From Hippophae tibetana (taxonomy: Eukaryota > Streptophyta > Magnoliopsida > Rosales > Elaeagnaceae), in the NCBI GenBank assembly GCA_037013495.1, contig CM072806.1:26538001-26602000 (forward strand): a DNA stretch of 64,000 nucleotides, written 5' to 3'. Within the stretch, counting starts at the first letter, position 1. Every line of letters starts with the position of its first letter. Of the stretch, positions 10,444-23,900 are shown one piece after another. The position numbers were made by a program, and so were the translations under genes. Under the pieces are notes generated by a model. That model saw nothing but the letters and a program-made list of their open reading frames with translations. It was not told the DNA's origin and did no database searches.

Positions 10444-13232
10444 GGTTTTTCGTGCCAAAACACTACATAACAAAATACATAAACTTAACAAGCATGAGAA
10501 GATCATGAAGATGTCCTAAAGTTGTTTGTTCCTATGAACAACACAACGACATGCATCAAAATCAAAAGGACACACCTACTCCAAATGCATCCATCTTTAT
10601 GAATTAACTCATCTAATGTCTAACTCTGAAACATGAGGGTATTAGCACCACAACATCACTACAAACTAGAAGCACGAAGACTTCACTCTACACTTGTAAC
10701 ATGTGTACACAAAATAAAAGCATACCCTATGAATGTATCATGCAGAAATAGCGTGACTTAAATCGCAAATTATCATGTTTCTTCTACCTAGGTACACACC
10801 GATAGGCACAAACATAAATAAAGTACACAATTCCCTTTAACTTTATGCAATACTCCCCATAAATTCATACACGTTAGATAATAATATGTAGTGCAATCCT
10901 ACATTCACAGCCCATGCGGCACACAACATGACAACAATTATATAGTTGTGCACAAAAACTTCTCTTCCTTTTTTACACTAAAAGTAAAAAAGGAACAATT
11001 TTATATGAGGAAGAAAAGGTATACAAATATGCTATAATCCTAACACTAAAGCAAAGTAGCATGTAAGATTCAAGGAAACACAATAAGAAGTACCACATGT
11101 TTTAAGAGAAAAAGACATATAGAGGTACCAAGACACTAGCAGGGTAAATGCATACAACATGCAATAAATTAAATGCATGGGCAACCAAAGATAAGTGTAG
11201 ACATAAAACATCTCAGTCTACCCAAAAAAACATATGTCATGCATTACAGCTACAGTTACTAGGTAATGAATGAAAAACAAGAAACATGTAAGAAAGAAGA
11301 GAAGTATGGAAACACATAGACTCTTTTTCCAATAATGTAAGTGTCAACTAAGAAGAAATCAATAGGTCTTTCAAAGATTGTAATGAAAGTTTAAGGATTG
11401 GGTAGGGAAGAGAAGATATTTAGACTTGAACACACCTTTGTTGATCCGAACAAATGGATAAGTTCATATCCATGACACCTATACCCTCAAACATGGATTT
11501 CTTTTCTCATTATTTCTTAAACTTCAACCAATGAAGTTGAGAAAGCAATACATAAAATTTAGTGACTCATGCACTTATTCCTTTTTCATACTTCTCTTTT
11601 CCATCCTCCCCATTTTTTTTATATCATTCCATTTTTATCTTGTTTTTTTATACCTCTCTTTTTTATAATTCCATTCTCAGCTTTCTTCCTCCTCCTTTTT
11701 TATATTGAAACTAATAAGGTAAGGTGGACAAAACTAGTACAAACAATCTCAACAAAGTATGTTGAAGGTAAATGGGAATAAAAATTTATGCTAAGCCAAT
11801 ATTTATGATCAAGGAATGAAGGAATAACATAATAGCATAAAGAAGGGAGATAAAGGATTGTGAACAATGGTGGCAATAAAGGATCAAATGAATCAAGGAT
11901 GGCATAAATCGTTTTTCTATCCAAGTAGCACCTAGAATTTTTCCTCAAAAGACACTAAAGATGGATTCTAAACCTTTTTAGAGAAAAACAAATCATCAAA
12001 GCAGGAGATTGGCCCAAGGTTCTAAAAAAAATACAAATTCCTAAAGATATAATATATGCAAAGGAAAGATGTATTCCTGATAAAACGAATAAGAAACATT
12101 AGCCATAAATGCTCTCAAGGAATACATATGTCAAAACATCCACACGACAATTAAGCTCAAATGCATGCTAAATATATGACAACATGATCCCTCTAAAATT
12201 AATTTTACATGTAGTAGGATATAAAAGAACAGTGTCAAGGAATGTAAAAATGATAACTACCAAGAGAGAAAACAAGGAAGGTCTTAAGGTATAAGTGCCC
12301 AAGAAGAGGAAAAAAGTGTCTTAAAAGAGACAAAATAAAAAAAAACTCACATCATTTCTAGTTAAAAGAAAAGAAGGAGCTAACTAACTAGTGAATAGCA
12401 TAAGTAACATCTCTAATAGAAGGAAGAAGCATGAGATGCTATTAAACTATACAATAAGAAAGAAAGGCATATATTCTAATATAGAAACACGAAATATGCT
12501 TAGATAGGGACAAAAAAAGAGTGTCACTAGAAACACAAGATAAAAACGATATTTCAAGTATGCCAAAAGTCCTCAAAATAGGTATAGAGTTTAAATGACA
12601 TATAGATGCACATGGAAAACAAGAGTAAGCAAATAAAAGTGAAACATTCATGAATTCGTGCTTGTAAAATCATCACATTTAAGTTCAAAGAAAAAAATTA
12701 TAGCACATTAGAAGGAAAGAAGGTAAAAGAAGGATAGAAGCTAACAAAAGACAAACAAGAAAACACCACACATTAAGCTAGGTGTAGGAAGAAATAATCT
12801 AGTAAAATAGATGAGAAACATACTATTCAATATGGCATATGCATGATAAGATAGTAAAAAGCATAATCATAATACTTTGACTATATGAAGAACATATGGC
12901 ATGATGCGTATACAAGAGGCCATAGAGAAAGAGGAAGGTAGTGCGCAAGGAAAACGCACATAAGGGACATATGAAAGCAACTAGCATGTAAGAAAACTAG
13001 TATAGTATTAGTCAGACATATAAAACAATAAATATGATGATTAATATACTTTGTATGCCAAGGAAACAATCAGAGAAAATCAAGAAATGTCAAACAGATA
13101 AACAAAAATAAAAGACATATATTCACATATAGAAAAATGACAAACAAAGAGAGAAAGAAAATAAAAAAAAAACTCAACCCTAATAGATCACCCAAAAATA
13201 GTGATCAAATAGTATCCTTCTATTTTAAGAAT
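10444..13232 (-). other. Internal region of the copia-like element without recognised coding
   Basis: About 2.8 kb between the gag remains and the 3' LTR. Purine-rich on the plus strand. Only short frames occur, and none shows integrase, RT or RNase H motifs that I can recognise. Confidence 0.5.
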
Positions 13233-15600
13233 TTATAAGGGGAAACTAAGCTGGAGATAGTTTTTGATCATGTGAACATTAGGTGTATATGGAACTCGAG
13301 ATCTATTTAGTTTATAATTTTTATAAAATTTAGTCGAGTCATCCATATAAACTAAGTGAGGCAAATTTATTTTTTGTGTTTTATGCCTTAGGTGAGTAAT
13401 GAAACCTATAAGAACATGCTCAGATGAGCCAAAATAGCTACATCCTAACAAAGAAGATGAGGAAGAGCAAGGTGGTGGACTCTGAGTTGTACTCCTCTTA
13501 AATCTAGAACATTGCTTAGTGATATGTCTAGTAATGCCATAACAATAACAAATACGAATAGTGGAGTTAGGAAAACAGGTTCTCCGACTTCGAGGAGTGG
13601 CCAAGCTCACCACAATGGTGATAAGTAGGAATAATAGTAGGTAAAGATAGTGGACCACCAATAGAGTGATGAAAAGTGTTAGCCTTAGGTGAAATGTATA
13701 ACTTACTTGGAGAATTTGGCTAAGACCACACAATATATTTACCTCTTGGGGTGGTAGTGGCAAACTTTAACTTTGGTTCTTGAGTGGAAGCTTTAAAAAA
13801 CTTAGTAGAACCACCTATAGAAATTGAAACCCCTTCACTGTACCCAATTCCATGCTTGTCCCTAGAAAATTTGACATTTCTAATCATTCCTATTAACATT
13901 TTTGAACCCATAGAAATTTTGTCAATAACAATGGTAGAGTGTGCCAATTATTTCTCCCATATGTTGAATTTTTATTTTAGGATTGAACCAAGTCTTCCTT
14001 TTTCTCTTAAGAAGGATTCACAATAAAAGATCAAGTTATAAAGAATCTTGACACTCTTATGTAGTTGATCAATCTTAACATCATTTTATGTAAGAGAATC
14101 AGTCAAATGATCCTTTGAACCCTCAAGAATAATTATTTGCCCTTTTAAATGTTCAATTTCATTCTTTAGATCAAGAGTAGGCATAGGAATGATCGAAGAT
14201 TAAGTAGATTTACCACAAGTAGAGACCATTAACTATTCCTTAAGCTTTTTAACTTATGATTTGCATTAAACTTTTGCAGCAAGTCATCATACCTTTTTTG
14301 AATGAATTCACTTCTGCTTGTGAGGTCATGTTGTTGTTCATAAATAGAGGACTTCCTTTCCTCTAGATTTTTCTTCAACATACTGATATCACTTTATTTT
14401 TACTCAAGGATCTCCAAAACCTTTCTCTTATCATTTTTAGACTAAATATGCTCCAAAAATAAGGCATTGTAAGAATTGAACAATTCCTCTTTTTCATCTT
14501 CGACTTCATTGTTTTCAGTAGTCTCCTCTTGAATATTTAAGGTAGTAGTTGGAGGATCAAAAATGCTGTTAAAGGCAAAAAAAGCCATAAAGTTAATATC
14601 ATCTTCATCATCACTACTAGTATTGTACGAAATTGTGACCTTAGCTTTCATTGTATGTTTTAGTTTATAAAGGCATTGGGTAGTAATATGTCGTTTCTTT
14701 CCATAATAAAAGAACCTTATTTTATTTATGTGACCTTTTATGTATTTTTTTAGAACCATTTTTTGAGTCTTCATCGTCTCTAGTAGATCTTGAGGTTTTG
14801 GAACTAGAGGTATCTCTTACAATAGTCCCAAAAAAGGTTTCTTCTTCCTAAAAAACTAATAAATCTTTAAGCAAGGAATTCCATTTTCTCCTCGTCAGGG
14901 TCAGAATCATCATTATCAAAACTAACAAAAGTAGCATTTGTATTAACATTGGGACCACTTTCCATGGTGGTTTTGAGAGCCAAGCCCTTTCTCTTTTCTG
15001 TACCATTTTAAACTTGTCTGGTCAATATATGATAAAGTTTGAAGACTTATAGGTCACCAACTAACGCATTAATAGTAAGTTCTCCAGGCTTGTACATGGA
15101 CTCACACATGGTAACATTGGCATGAAACTAAAAGGGTATGCTAGTTATGATTTTCTCAATCTGCTTTTCCTCGCCAATAAGCCTACCCAAGTTGTAGGAA
15201 CATTTGACAATGTTTGAAAAGCTAGCATAGAATTTATCAAAGGTTTAATCCTTTTGCATGATATAGAGTTCAAAATATTTGTTCCACTTTAGAATTCTAG
15301 ATCTTTTGATAGCTAATGTATCTTCATGAGTATTCTCTAAAATATCCCAAGCTTGGTTTGAAGAAGTACAACTTTGAATTCTTCTAAACTTATCAGGCAT
15401 CACAGCCTTGATAGTTGCATATAAACCATTGCTATTACATTTAGATTCCTTGGATTCATCACTGTTCCATTCAATCATAGGCTTTAGAATAACAATATAA
15501 GCAAGTACAGTTTTGGTAGGGTAGGTCCAACCATTTTCAATAAGGTACCATAATTGGTCTTCTTCGGACCATGAAAAGCCATAATTTATGATTTCAATAA
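13233..15600 (-). pseudogene. gag: Copia gag remnant
   Basis: Read from high to low coordinates. At 15245-15478 a frame shows the copia gag core (UBN2-type), with 'SNQAWDILENTHEDTL' and 'KRSRILKWNKYFEL'. A degenerate zinc-knuckle-like 'FFYYGKKRHITTQC' lies near 14673-14720, followed by an acidic region. Coiled-coil-like coding follows, then 'GSKMLIGMI...DKHGIGYSEG' at 13720-13947, a pattern known from long copia gags. A second C/H motif, 'CYCYGITRHITKQC', lies near 13509-13550. Several stops break the frame, so no product is expected. The PBS-proximal place at the 5' end of the element fits gag. Confidence 0.65.
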
Positions 15601-15739
15601 GTATAATTCAACCATCAAAAAGTGGAGGTCTAACTACATTACCTCATTCTTTGGACTCCATTAGAGGGAAAGTGTGTGTGTGAACAAAAGAGTTAATAGG
15701 AACAACATCAGAGTAGTTAAGCCTAAAAGGGCGCAACTA

Positions 15740-15750
15740 CTCTGATACCA
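15740..15750 (-). other. Primer-binding site, initiator-tRNA-Met type
   Basis: The minus strand reads TGGTATCAGAG two bases after the 5' LTR end. This matches the usual copia PBS complementary to the 3' end of initiator methionine tRNA. Confidence 0.85.
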
Positions 15751-15752
15751 AT

Positions 15753-16791
15753 TGAAAGAGTTCATGACTTGGTATATGATTAGGTTAAGAAGATACATAC
15801 TCCTAAAAGACTCATTCCCTTGAATTATACTAGCCTAATATTAAATCATCATAACACTCGATATAACAAGGTAAACCAATATAAAGATCGCATCTATATG
15901 GTAACATCCTAGGGTTGCTTAAGATAACCACTCAGCAGCAAATGATTCACTAATCAATATGAAAGTTACAACTCTAATAAACAATAAAAAAAACTATTAT
16001 CTCTTTCAGTTGGGAACAACATCCTAACTATCTACTATTTCTCTTCACTTACTACTTCTTTAACCTTTTGTTTTAACTCGGTTATCCTCCACAACTAACA
16101 CCATCTAATGTGATGTGATTGGAAACCAATTATCAGTAATAGTAAATATATCAACTCAAAACCTCATGGGACATACAGTCCATTACTAATATCTAATCAT
16201 GAATGGGAGAAACATAGTTAAACCACACACTCACACGAATTACAATTTGATTACTAAACTCACAAAAATGACCCACTCTAAAATATAAGCTCTCCAAAAT
16301 AATTTTTAAATCATATATAAATCTCAATGTGTATATTGGTATAATTTCATCTCTTAAACAAGAGGTAAAGAAGAGAGAAATGAGTAGGGTATTTATAGCA
16401 CTTGAATTTTCCACCTCACTAGCCACCTTGCTACCACCTATGGCAAGGTCCCTAGTGAGCTTGCTGGTGAGCTATGTAAAATGTGATACTCTTTATTTCC
16501 AAAAATCTCGAGTAAAATTCACAAATACCAATACCTAAAACAAGCCAAAAACCATGAGTACAATAAAAACTAACAGTCTCTACCTAGCATGCATACTATG
16601 AAAACTAACCCCGTGGTGTGTGTAAACATGCTTACATACAAAGTGTACCAGATTATTTGTATGTATGAATTACTGATTATCAGTAACCTACCATACATAG
16701 AGAATTAAAAATACAATAAGCAGAATAAAATAGACATCTTGTTTTGTATATGGGATGTAAACACACAGACACGAATGTAACATGACTTACA
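15753..16791 (-). repeat. 5' LTR of the copia-like element
   Basis: Starts TGTAAGTCATG at 16791 and ends CTCTTTCA at 15753, next to the PBS. 1039 bp. TATAAATA lies on the minus strand at 16390-16397. Confidence 0.85.
16390..16397 (-). promoter_or_regulatory. TATA box of the 5' LTR
   Basis: TATAAATA about 400 bases into the LTR. It is conserved in position with the sister LTRs at 9991 and 27459. Confidence 0.65.
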
Positions 16792-16796
16792 ATAAG
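16792..16796. repeat. Target-site duplication ATAAG (right)
   Basis: Identical to 9166-9170. Confidence 0.9.
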
Positions 16797-17500
16797 GAAT
16801 TAAAAGAAGAAATTGAGTACTTGATCCGTAAAAAGTACTTTAAATATTTTTTCCAAAATCAGAGGACCATATGATCTACATAGGAATGACTTGTTACATA
16901 ATCTATTCATAATTCCCTTGGGCCTATAGGTACTTTGGTGGACCAATTGGTGGTCATTCCTAATAGGAAATAAAGGCCCACAAAAGGAAGTTAAGTAAAG
17001 GCTAGGAGATTTATCATGAAATAGATAGGGAAGAAAGAAGGCCTTAATATGGTAAGGAAAGAATTGGTATTCAAATAGAGAGAGGTTAGAGAACTAATAA
17101 ATTCACACTATGATTCATTAATGTTCACCTCATAGTAACCAACATCAGCTTCCAGACCATCCTGGTCAACAAATGCAATTTAGTGGACTTGATTTTTTAG
17201 ATCCTTGCAAAAGGATGAAGCTCTATCACCCATTAAGAAAATTGCTACACCATTCTCAAGGTGCTCTAGGAATCCTTTGGTTCCAAAAGAAAGAAAATGT
17301 GGAGTTGTCAAGGACTATAGTAGAAGGTTAGGTAAGTTGTACTAACATGTTGAATTTTATGGTAATGGATTATCTATCAGTATACAATGGCATCCTAATA
17401 ATCATTTTTTCACAACACCAAGGACGTTCCTTTCACCTAACACTAGACCCTTGAGCAATCTTTGTGAGAGATTTTGAAGAAAAGATTGATGATTGGTGAT
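16797..17500 (+). pseudogene. Ty3/gypsy gag C-terminus and protease remnant
   Basis: Continues the gag frame broken at 9170, with 'ELKEEIEYLIRKKYF' right after the duplication. That is the usual sequence following the gag knuckle in Tat-type elements. Further on, 'HYDSLMFTS' (about 17105) stands where such elements have an HDDALV motif ahead of the protease, and 'YLSVYNGILI' (about 17370) where they have the PSAYNAILG motif. Stops are frequent. Polymerase coding is missing: the next recognisable piece is an integrase of different type from 17540. Confidence 0.6.
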
Positions 17501-17539
17501 TGTGGCTGCATTGGTTCCTTCATTAACCTACAATACAAT

Positions 17540-17965
17540 ATTCACTAATTTTTTTCTATATAATTTTCATGAATATGATGATGTTTCTTGTAGAACATAA
17601 AGGTAGCTAAATTTATTCAGAGGAAAGAAGAGGTTTCTAACTTCCTACAGGCAATACTTTTGGGATGACTCTTTTTTATTCAAAATTGTTCAAGATCAAG
17701 TCATCCAGAGGTGTGCTCCTAAAGAAGAAAATGAGAGCATTTTGAAATTTTGTCATGAACTTCATTGTAGAGGCCATTTTAATGGTAAGAAAACTGCCCT
17801 AAAGGTATCACTGTCTAGATTCTATTGGCTAACTCTTTTTAAAGATGCTAATATGTTTGTGTACAATATGATCGATGTCAAATAATAGGCAACATAAGTA
17901 AAAGAGTTTAAATTCCTTTGACATCTAATTTAGTTGTTGAACTCTTTGCAATATTAGATTAATTT
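17540..17965 (+). pseudogene. Athila-type integrase N-terminal region, decayed
   Basis: Across two frames the plus strand encodes 'YFWDDSFLFKIVQDQVIQRC' (about 17650), then a CHE...GHF stretch, 'SRFYWLTLFKDA' and 'YDRCQIIGNISKR'. These fit the RNase H-integrase junction and H2C2 zinc domain of Athila-like gypsy elements, followed by 'LVVELFAILD', where intact copies have VVELFDVWGIDF. The first Cys of the C-x2-C pair is replaced by Tyr. No DDE core follows. It is probably the same element as the 3' LTR at 19314, with internal deletions. Confidence 0.65.
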
Positions 17966-19270
17966 CCAAAAAAAATATCATGAAGTAATGTGATAATTAG
18001 TTAGTTTTTTTCATGACTAGTATTTCTTAATAAGGGGTGAAAATTATATTAAACCTAAAATCGGTGTTTAAGAATCAAATATTGGAGACTACCCTTGCGA
18101 AAAATATTTTGAACCCATTATACTTTATTCTGACTGATAAATATTATTTTTTATACTCTAAATATTTTTCATATTTCTTTAGCATTATTAGATGATCTTT
18201 ATAGGACTTAGCATTGAATGTCTAGATTTTTATATCTTAATGAAGTGTAGTATATTTATTTTTCATTTTCTTAGATTAAATTATTTAAGTAAAAATTGAT
18301 AGTATATGTCTTTCTTCGTTCATGCATGACTTCTATTAAAAAAGAGATATATCTAGGGTTACCTAAAAAAATACAAACAGAAAAATTAAATAATAACCAT
18401 TCACCTTACTATATAAAAAATGTACAATATGTACGTGGGTCCACTATCTAAAAAATAGATTCTCTTATAAAAAAGAATATAAGAGAAAGAAAGAGAGGAA
18501 AATGAATACTATAATACATATAATATGACCCAAAAAACATAAACATTTGTGAGAAATGGTTTAATGCAAAAGAAAATATATGAAGTAATTCCCTAAGATG
18601 TCATTACATTTTTCTACATTTTCTAAAAGTCATATTACTTGATATTTTTATTTGATGAATTTGATTGATGCATGAAAGTAATGTATAATATTTTATAAAT
18701 CTTTACATTTGATTCCATTCATGAGATCAATGTTAAAATTACACTTTGAGTCTTTCTTCTTTATACATATGTGAACATATTAGTTCATTTATATACATTA
18801 AATCTTTCACATATAAATTAGTATAGGTGTTTGAACCCATAGGATTCAGTGTTTTTTAGCGTAATAACTTGTGAGGAGTATAGTCAAAGCGAATTAGGAT
18901 TCTTGACACTGAGTTTGGGTGAAATTAAATTGATACATTTTTTATATAAAATATGAAAATTATTTTGCAACTAATTATTATAATAAATCATGAATGTTTA
19001 GGAAGTTGAAATAATCTATGCTTAAGATTTTAATTGTGAAATTTAAAAGAGATTATTTGCATGAGATATTTCTGTATTTCATTTCTTCATTTTATTTTAG
19101 TCTTCTTATTTTATTTTGTTTTGTTTTGTTTTCATATCTTATTTTATAGACATAAACTTGTCCATTAGAGCAACCTAAGAGTTTAACTGCTTGTTGCATA
19201 TGCTAAATGCAAATATGTTAATCCATAAAAGTGATTTTGGTTAGTTTATTTTTTAGTTTTTTTAGTTTTA
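17966..19270 (+). other. 3' internal noncoding part of the Athila-like element
   Basis: AT-rich, with no open frame of note. It lies between the integrase remnant and the PPT/3' LTR, where Athila elements carry an env-like or untranslated region. I recognise no env-like coding. Confidence 0.45.
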
Positions 19271-19279
19271 ACCGCTTCT

Positions 19280-19313
19280 CTTGCTAAGAGACTAGCAAGA
19301 AGGTGGTGGGTTG
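19280..19313 (+). other. Stem-loop and polypurine tract before the 3' LTR
   Basis: CTTGCTA (19280-19286) pairs with TAGCAAG (19293-19299), loop AGAGAC. The purine-rich 'aagaaggtggtgggttg' follows and runs up to the LTR. The element at 58788-60388 has the same arrangement beside its LTR, on the other strand. Confidence 0.65.
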
Positions 19314-20980
19314 TAATGAGTGCTTAAAAATACTAAATATACCGTGTTTTAATGTTATTTAATTAATAAAACAGATTTATATTTGCTTTATTCTATTATA
19401 TTTTAGACAAATATATTTGTTTAGATTAATGAGTATATTGTAGTGTTTGGTAGGTATTTTAATATATAAATATGAAAATAAAGAAGAATACTTGAAGCAT
19501 GTTTATCACACTTTTTAGAGCTTAAATGAATATCATTTATTTGATATCATCCAAAGTGAAGAAAAAAGATAATGAAAAATAAAGAAAAACATAATTGTAT
19601 ACCGCAACATAAGAAGGTTTAAATTGGTCAAAAATCTAATTGCGATCTGACCGCATTGTGGCAAAAACACAAGTTTTTCTCACGTTCTTTCCTATAAATA
19701 GAATCCCTTATATACCAAGAAAATAAGCTTCCAAGTTACATTTTAAGCAACATTCTCTTCCCTTTTTGTATATTTTTATATTTTTAGCTTTTAAAATTTA
19801 TTTAGTTCTTTTCTCAATTTTAAGACATAACATGCTATGTTTTGGTAGTTTCTAATTTTCGATTCAACAAATTTTGAAGTGCAATTACTATCGGAGTTTT
19901 TTCAGTCATAGAATCAACTCTACAATGTTCTATAAGGATATTGTTAAGGTATTAATTATATTCTTTTTGCAATCCATATATTTGTGTTGTTTCTTCTGTA
20001 TCATTCTTGATTTGTTTTTGACCAATTATAACATGTCTGGTTGATAGTGAATATAATATAATAATAACTTTGTTATGCTTGCAAAATATTGAATAAGTAA
20101 AATATTTTCTGAAAATAAATTGATTTTATTTTTATTCAATATTTTTTTATAAAGAATGTTATTTGAAAGAGTACATTACTCTTAATACAAAACTTAACAT
20201 GAGAGTTAAAATTAAGATTTAATTATCTCGACTTAATTTGAAGTACTACTCTTTATTTTAGATTTAATTATTTGGTTATTTAGAGCGAAGCTCTATTTGA
20301 AGGTTTTTTACAAAGAATTATTATTCAAAAATATATTAACAACATATTTTCTTAAATAATTTTAAACTTGAAAGTAATTTTTTAGATATTTTAAATTCTT
20401 AAGTTTAATTTGGACACCTTGAATAAAGTCTAATTAACTGACTCTAACTAAAGCTATGATTAGATGATTTGTTATCTTCTTAGAAATAAAGTTAAAATTT
20501 AATACTTAATTAATTAATAGGCTCCACCTAAGGATATTAGTTAATTAATATTAAATAAATAAATTTAAGTCTCGTCTAAGGACACTTTTATACCAAAAAG
20601 AGAAAATCAATAAATATTAACTTATATATTTAATAACCTAACTAATACGAGCAAACATAATTACTAAATTATTATATCTATTATTCTATGTTATTTATGA
20701 ATATATTAAATTTTATGAGTATTTGTTGAATCCTTGTTTATCTTTATCTTTATGCATTATATTAGTTTAAAAAAAACAAATCGTTATAACAAAATGTTTA
20801 TGTTTAATTTTGCTTTAAAAATATGAATAATATTTAAAAACCACATAATATTACTTTCTTGAATCAACCTTAGAAATATAATTATTATTTTTATAAATAA
20901 TTTTTACACTTACATAATTACTAAAATTTAAAATGGATAAATATTTACGAAATCGATATTATCTCTAATCTAGTTCATCA
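19314..20980 (+). mobile_element. Athila-like 3' LTR
   Basis: Starts TAATGAGTGCTTAAAAATAC, a mutated form of the TGATGAGGGC start of the LTR at 6081-7932, and ends near 'gttcatca' (20980). 20160-20690 is inverted relative to 6340-6900. The stem-loop and PPT directly before it make it a 3' LTR. A promoter TATAAATA lies at 19693. The right boundary is less sure than the left. Confidence 0.6.
19693..19700 (+). promoter_or_regulatory. TATA box of the LTR
   Basis: TATAAATA about 380 bases into the LTR. Unlike the sister LTRs at 6081 and 58788, no GC-rich array precedes it. Confidence 0.55.
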
Positions 20981-23900
20981 CAAACCCCATAATACTCCCC
21001 AAAAAATACGAGACTAACAAAAATAGAATGCTTATGTTGAAGATGTCTACAATTTCAGTATTTTGTATATGCAATTTTTAAATATTGTGATTATACTTGT
21101 AATAATCTAATACATTAATAGCATAAAATGCAATTAATCTGGTTATTAGCAACATAAATATATTTCATTCAATAAACAACAAAAGTAAGAATTGAAGAGA
21201 GTCCATATTCTCTTAACATTTGTTCTCCTTCTATTTTATTTATTTTTAGGTTAAAATCAAAAGTGATTAAATTTGATAAGGATTATATGAATTTGTTGAT
21301 TTGGCAGATTTTTTTGAACACCCGAACCGAGGAGTTGGGCAGGTCGTGGCAAGTTCTAAACCTTCGCTAATGGAGTTTGTTTAGAGTAGGGTTCAGTGCT
21401 CATTGTACCTTTGAAACGTCTACTATTGGTTTGGAAAAGGATACTTGGCGCTGTTATTAACCACCAAATATTAATAAATATATTATTTAATTTTATTCAT
21501 TAATAAAAATAATATTCAATTATAATTAATAATATAAATATATTTATTTTTTATTTTCGATAAAAAAATTATATCATTAATAAAAAGTTTGATGATAAAT
21601 TTATATTATTAATAATAATTTTGATAATAAATTTTTATCAAGAATTTTATGGTAGATTTTAACAATAATAATATATCTATATCATTAATAATAATTAAAT
21701 TTTATTTTTATTATTTGATAAAGTTTGATAATATTTTTTTAAATTTTTTAATATTTCTATAAAATATTAATTAATTTATTCTATTAAATATTTTATAATT
21801 TAATTCTATATTTATACAACAATTTAAGAAAGATAAACATGTCTTATTATAGTGTTTTTTTTATATTAGCCATATCTTAATTAATAAATGAAAAATATAT
21901 TTAAAATAATAGGTAGTAGTAAAAATATAAAATAATACTAATTATAACAGTAGTATGGATGTAATATTTTTTTATTTTATTATTATTTTAAAAAAAATAT
22001 CATGCCACTATTACATTGAGAATTGATAACAAAATTATTGAAAATTATAAAAATATTAATCATGAATTAATAGAGATTGCTTCTATAGTTTGGTACTGAG
22101 AAATTCGACCATTAAAATTCAAACCATATATTTTATTATTTAATTAGATAATAATAGTCCTTATATATAATCAGATTTCTATAAACGAACCTATTTTCCA
22201 ATCAAATCCACATCTTTATCATCATCATATGAATGAGCTGCTACTGTCAATTCAGTTACTCCAAATGAGAGAAACACAGACTTGACCACATACGGATTAT
22301 CAAATTTACACTTGTTTCCTGCAATATTAGACATATTGAAAGTCATGTGGCCCTCTCACACATAATTATTAAATGAATTTTGTACGAATATCGGTGATAT
22401 TTTTATTATTTATTTTCATAAATTAAATATATTAATTATTTTTTATTAATTTTAATTTTTAATTTTCTGATTATTTTGATGTAAAATTTTTAGTTAAAAT
22501 TTGAACTTAGGAAGATGTTTGAAGATAAAAATATTTCAAAAAATTTAAAAATAAAAAATAAAATTAATAAACATTTTCTAAATGTCTATAAATATAATAT
22601 TAAGATGACTAAAATATATCTATTTAAATTAAAATAATTAATATGTATAATTTATAAAAATAAATTAACATTATGTATTTTTTTCATTTTACAAATAATT
22701 ATACTACTTATATATTCTTTATTGACACTTAAATTCAAAATCTTTTGATACTCAAATGGATTTCATATCATAGAGTGATATCTAGTTTACTACATATAAC
22801 ATTATTTATTAGCAGTTTGTTTAGTGAGGGGCGGTCTAGAGGTATTAAATTAACTCAGTTAGTTTACATTGAATGAGTTCTAGTGGTATTTATTTCATCA
22901 AATTTTATAAATTAAATTCAACTCATTTTTTTTTAAATTTCGTTTAACAGAACATGAAAAAATAAAACAAAAAAACATTTATAATTTTATTTAAAAAAAT
23001 GCATATAAAAATATTTTATTTTAATTATACTTTTATAAAATAAAAATAATAATCTTTTAAGTATATTTTTTCACATTAGCATCATTACACTTATTTTTTG
23101 ACATATATATTTTTAGAAGAGCTGGTGAGTTGCTTATTGTATGGTGAGATGGTACATTTGAGCTCATGAGTTAAACGGATTCAAGTTGTTTTTAGTTTAA
23201 TTGTTCATTGGATTTGACATATATGAGTTGAGTTGTTCATTTAACACTATTAGACGCATGTATATCTTATTTAGAGTGAGCGTGTGTCCTTCCACACATG
23301 ATCAAAATATAATTTTATAGGTAAAATTTTATAATTTTATGGAAGATAATATTAAACCCATAATGCTCTATCTCAATCTAAATTTTAAGTTTACATTCAA
23401 AGGGTAAATTTTATGTATAAATTTGATTAATTGTAATTAATTAGAATCTATTAAAATCTTAACAAATCTAACATTTTAATACTTATTTATTCAAAAATAT
23501 CATTATTAACTTTTTAGCTCTAATATATATTTATTTTATTTTTTAATTTGTACGTATTTCGTGAGAATTTGCATAATTTTTAATGACTCATAATGCCTTG
23601 TAAAATTTGAGTCTTAGATTAGCTTTTGTGTTTGTTACATCATATTAAATAGGTTTAATATAATTATGTTATATTAAATAATATAAAATTATTTTATAAT
23701 TAATCAATATAGTATTTTATTGAGAATTTATATAATATAATCGTATAAATTTGATGATAAATATTTTAATAAAATAATATATATTTAAAATATTTTATAG
23801 TTTATTTTATGTAATTTTCTTACATATACATAATAAATTATAAAAATGTTATTTTAAATTCGATGGAAGATAAAATCAGAATATATAATTTTAAAATTGA

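Larger units (their letters stand above)
9171..16791 (-). mobile_element. Complete copia-like LTR retrotransposon, 7.6 kb, probably non-autonomous
   Basis: 5' LTR 15753-16791, PBS at 15740-15750, gag remains 13233-15600, 2.8 kb without recognised coding, a purine-rich tract at 10432-10443, and 3' LTR 9171-10431. LTRs begin TGTAAGTC and end CTTTCA. The 5-bp duplication ATAAG is perfect on both sides, and removing the element rejoins a gypsy gag frame. I recognise no integrase, reverse transcriptase or RNase H, so it resembles gag-only (TR-GAG) or LARD-type elements. The two LTRs differ in length (1261 and 1039 bp) and in sequence near their U5 ends, so the insertion is old or the element recombined. 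Confidence 0.82.

Noticed and set aside
21440-21460. 'ttggcgctgtt' as an Athila-type primer-binding site
   Set aside because: Only about ten bases match, and no LTR end or internal coding was found next to it, so it is noted but not called as a feature.
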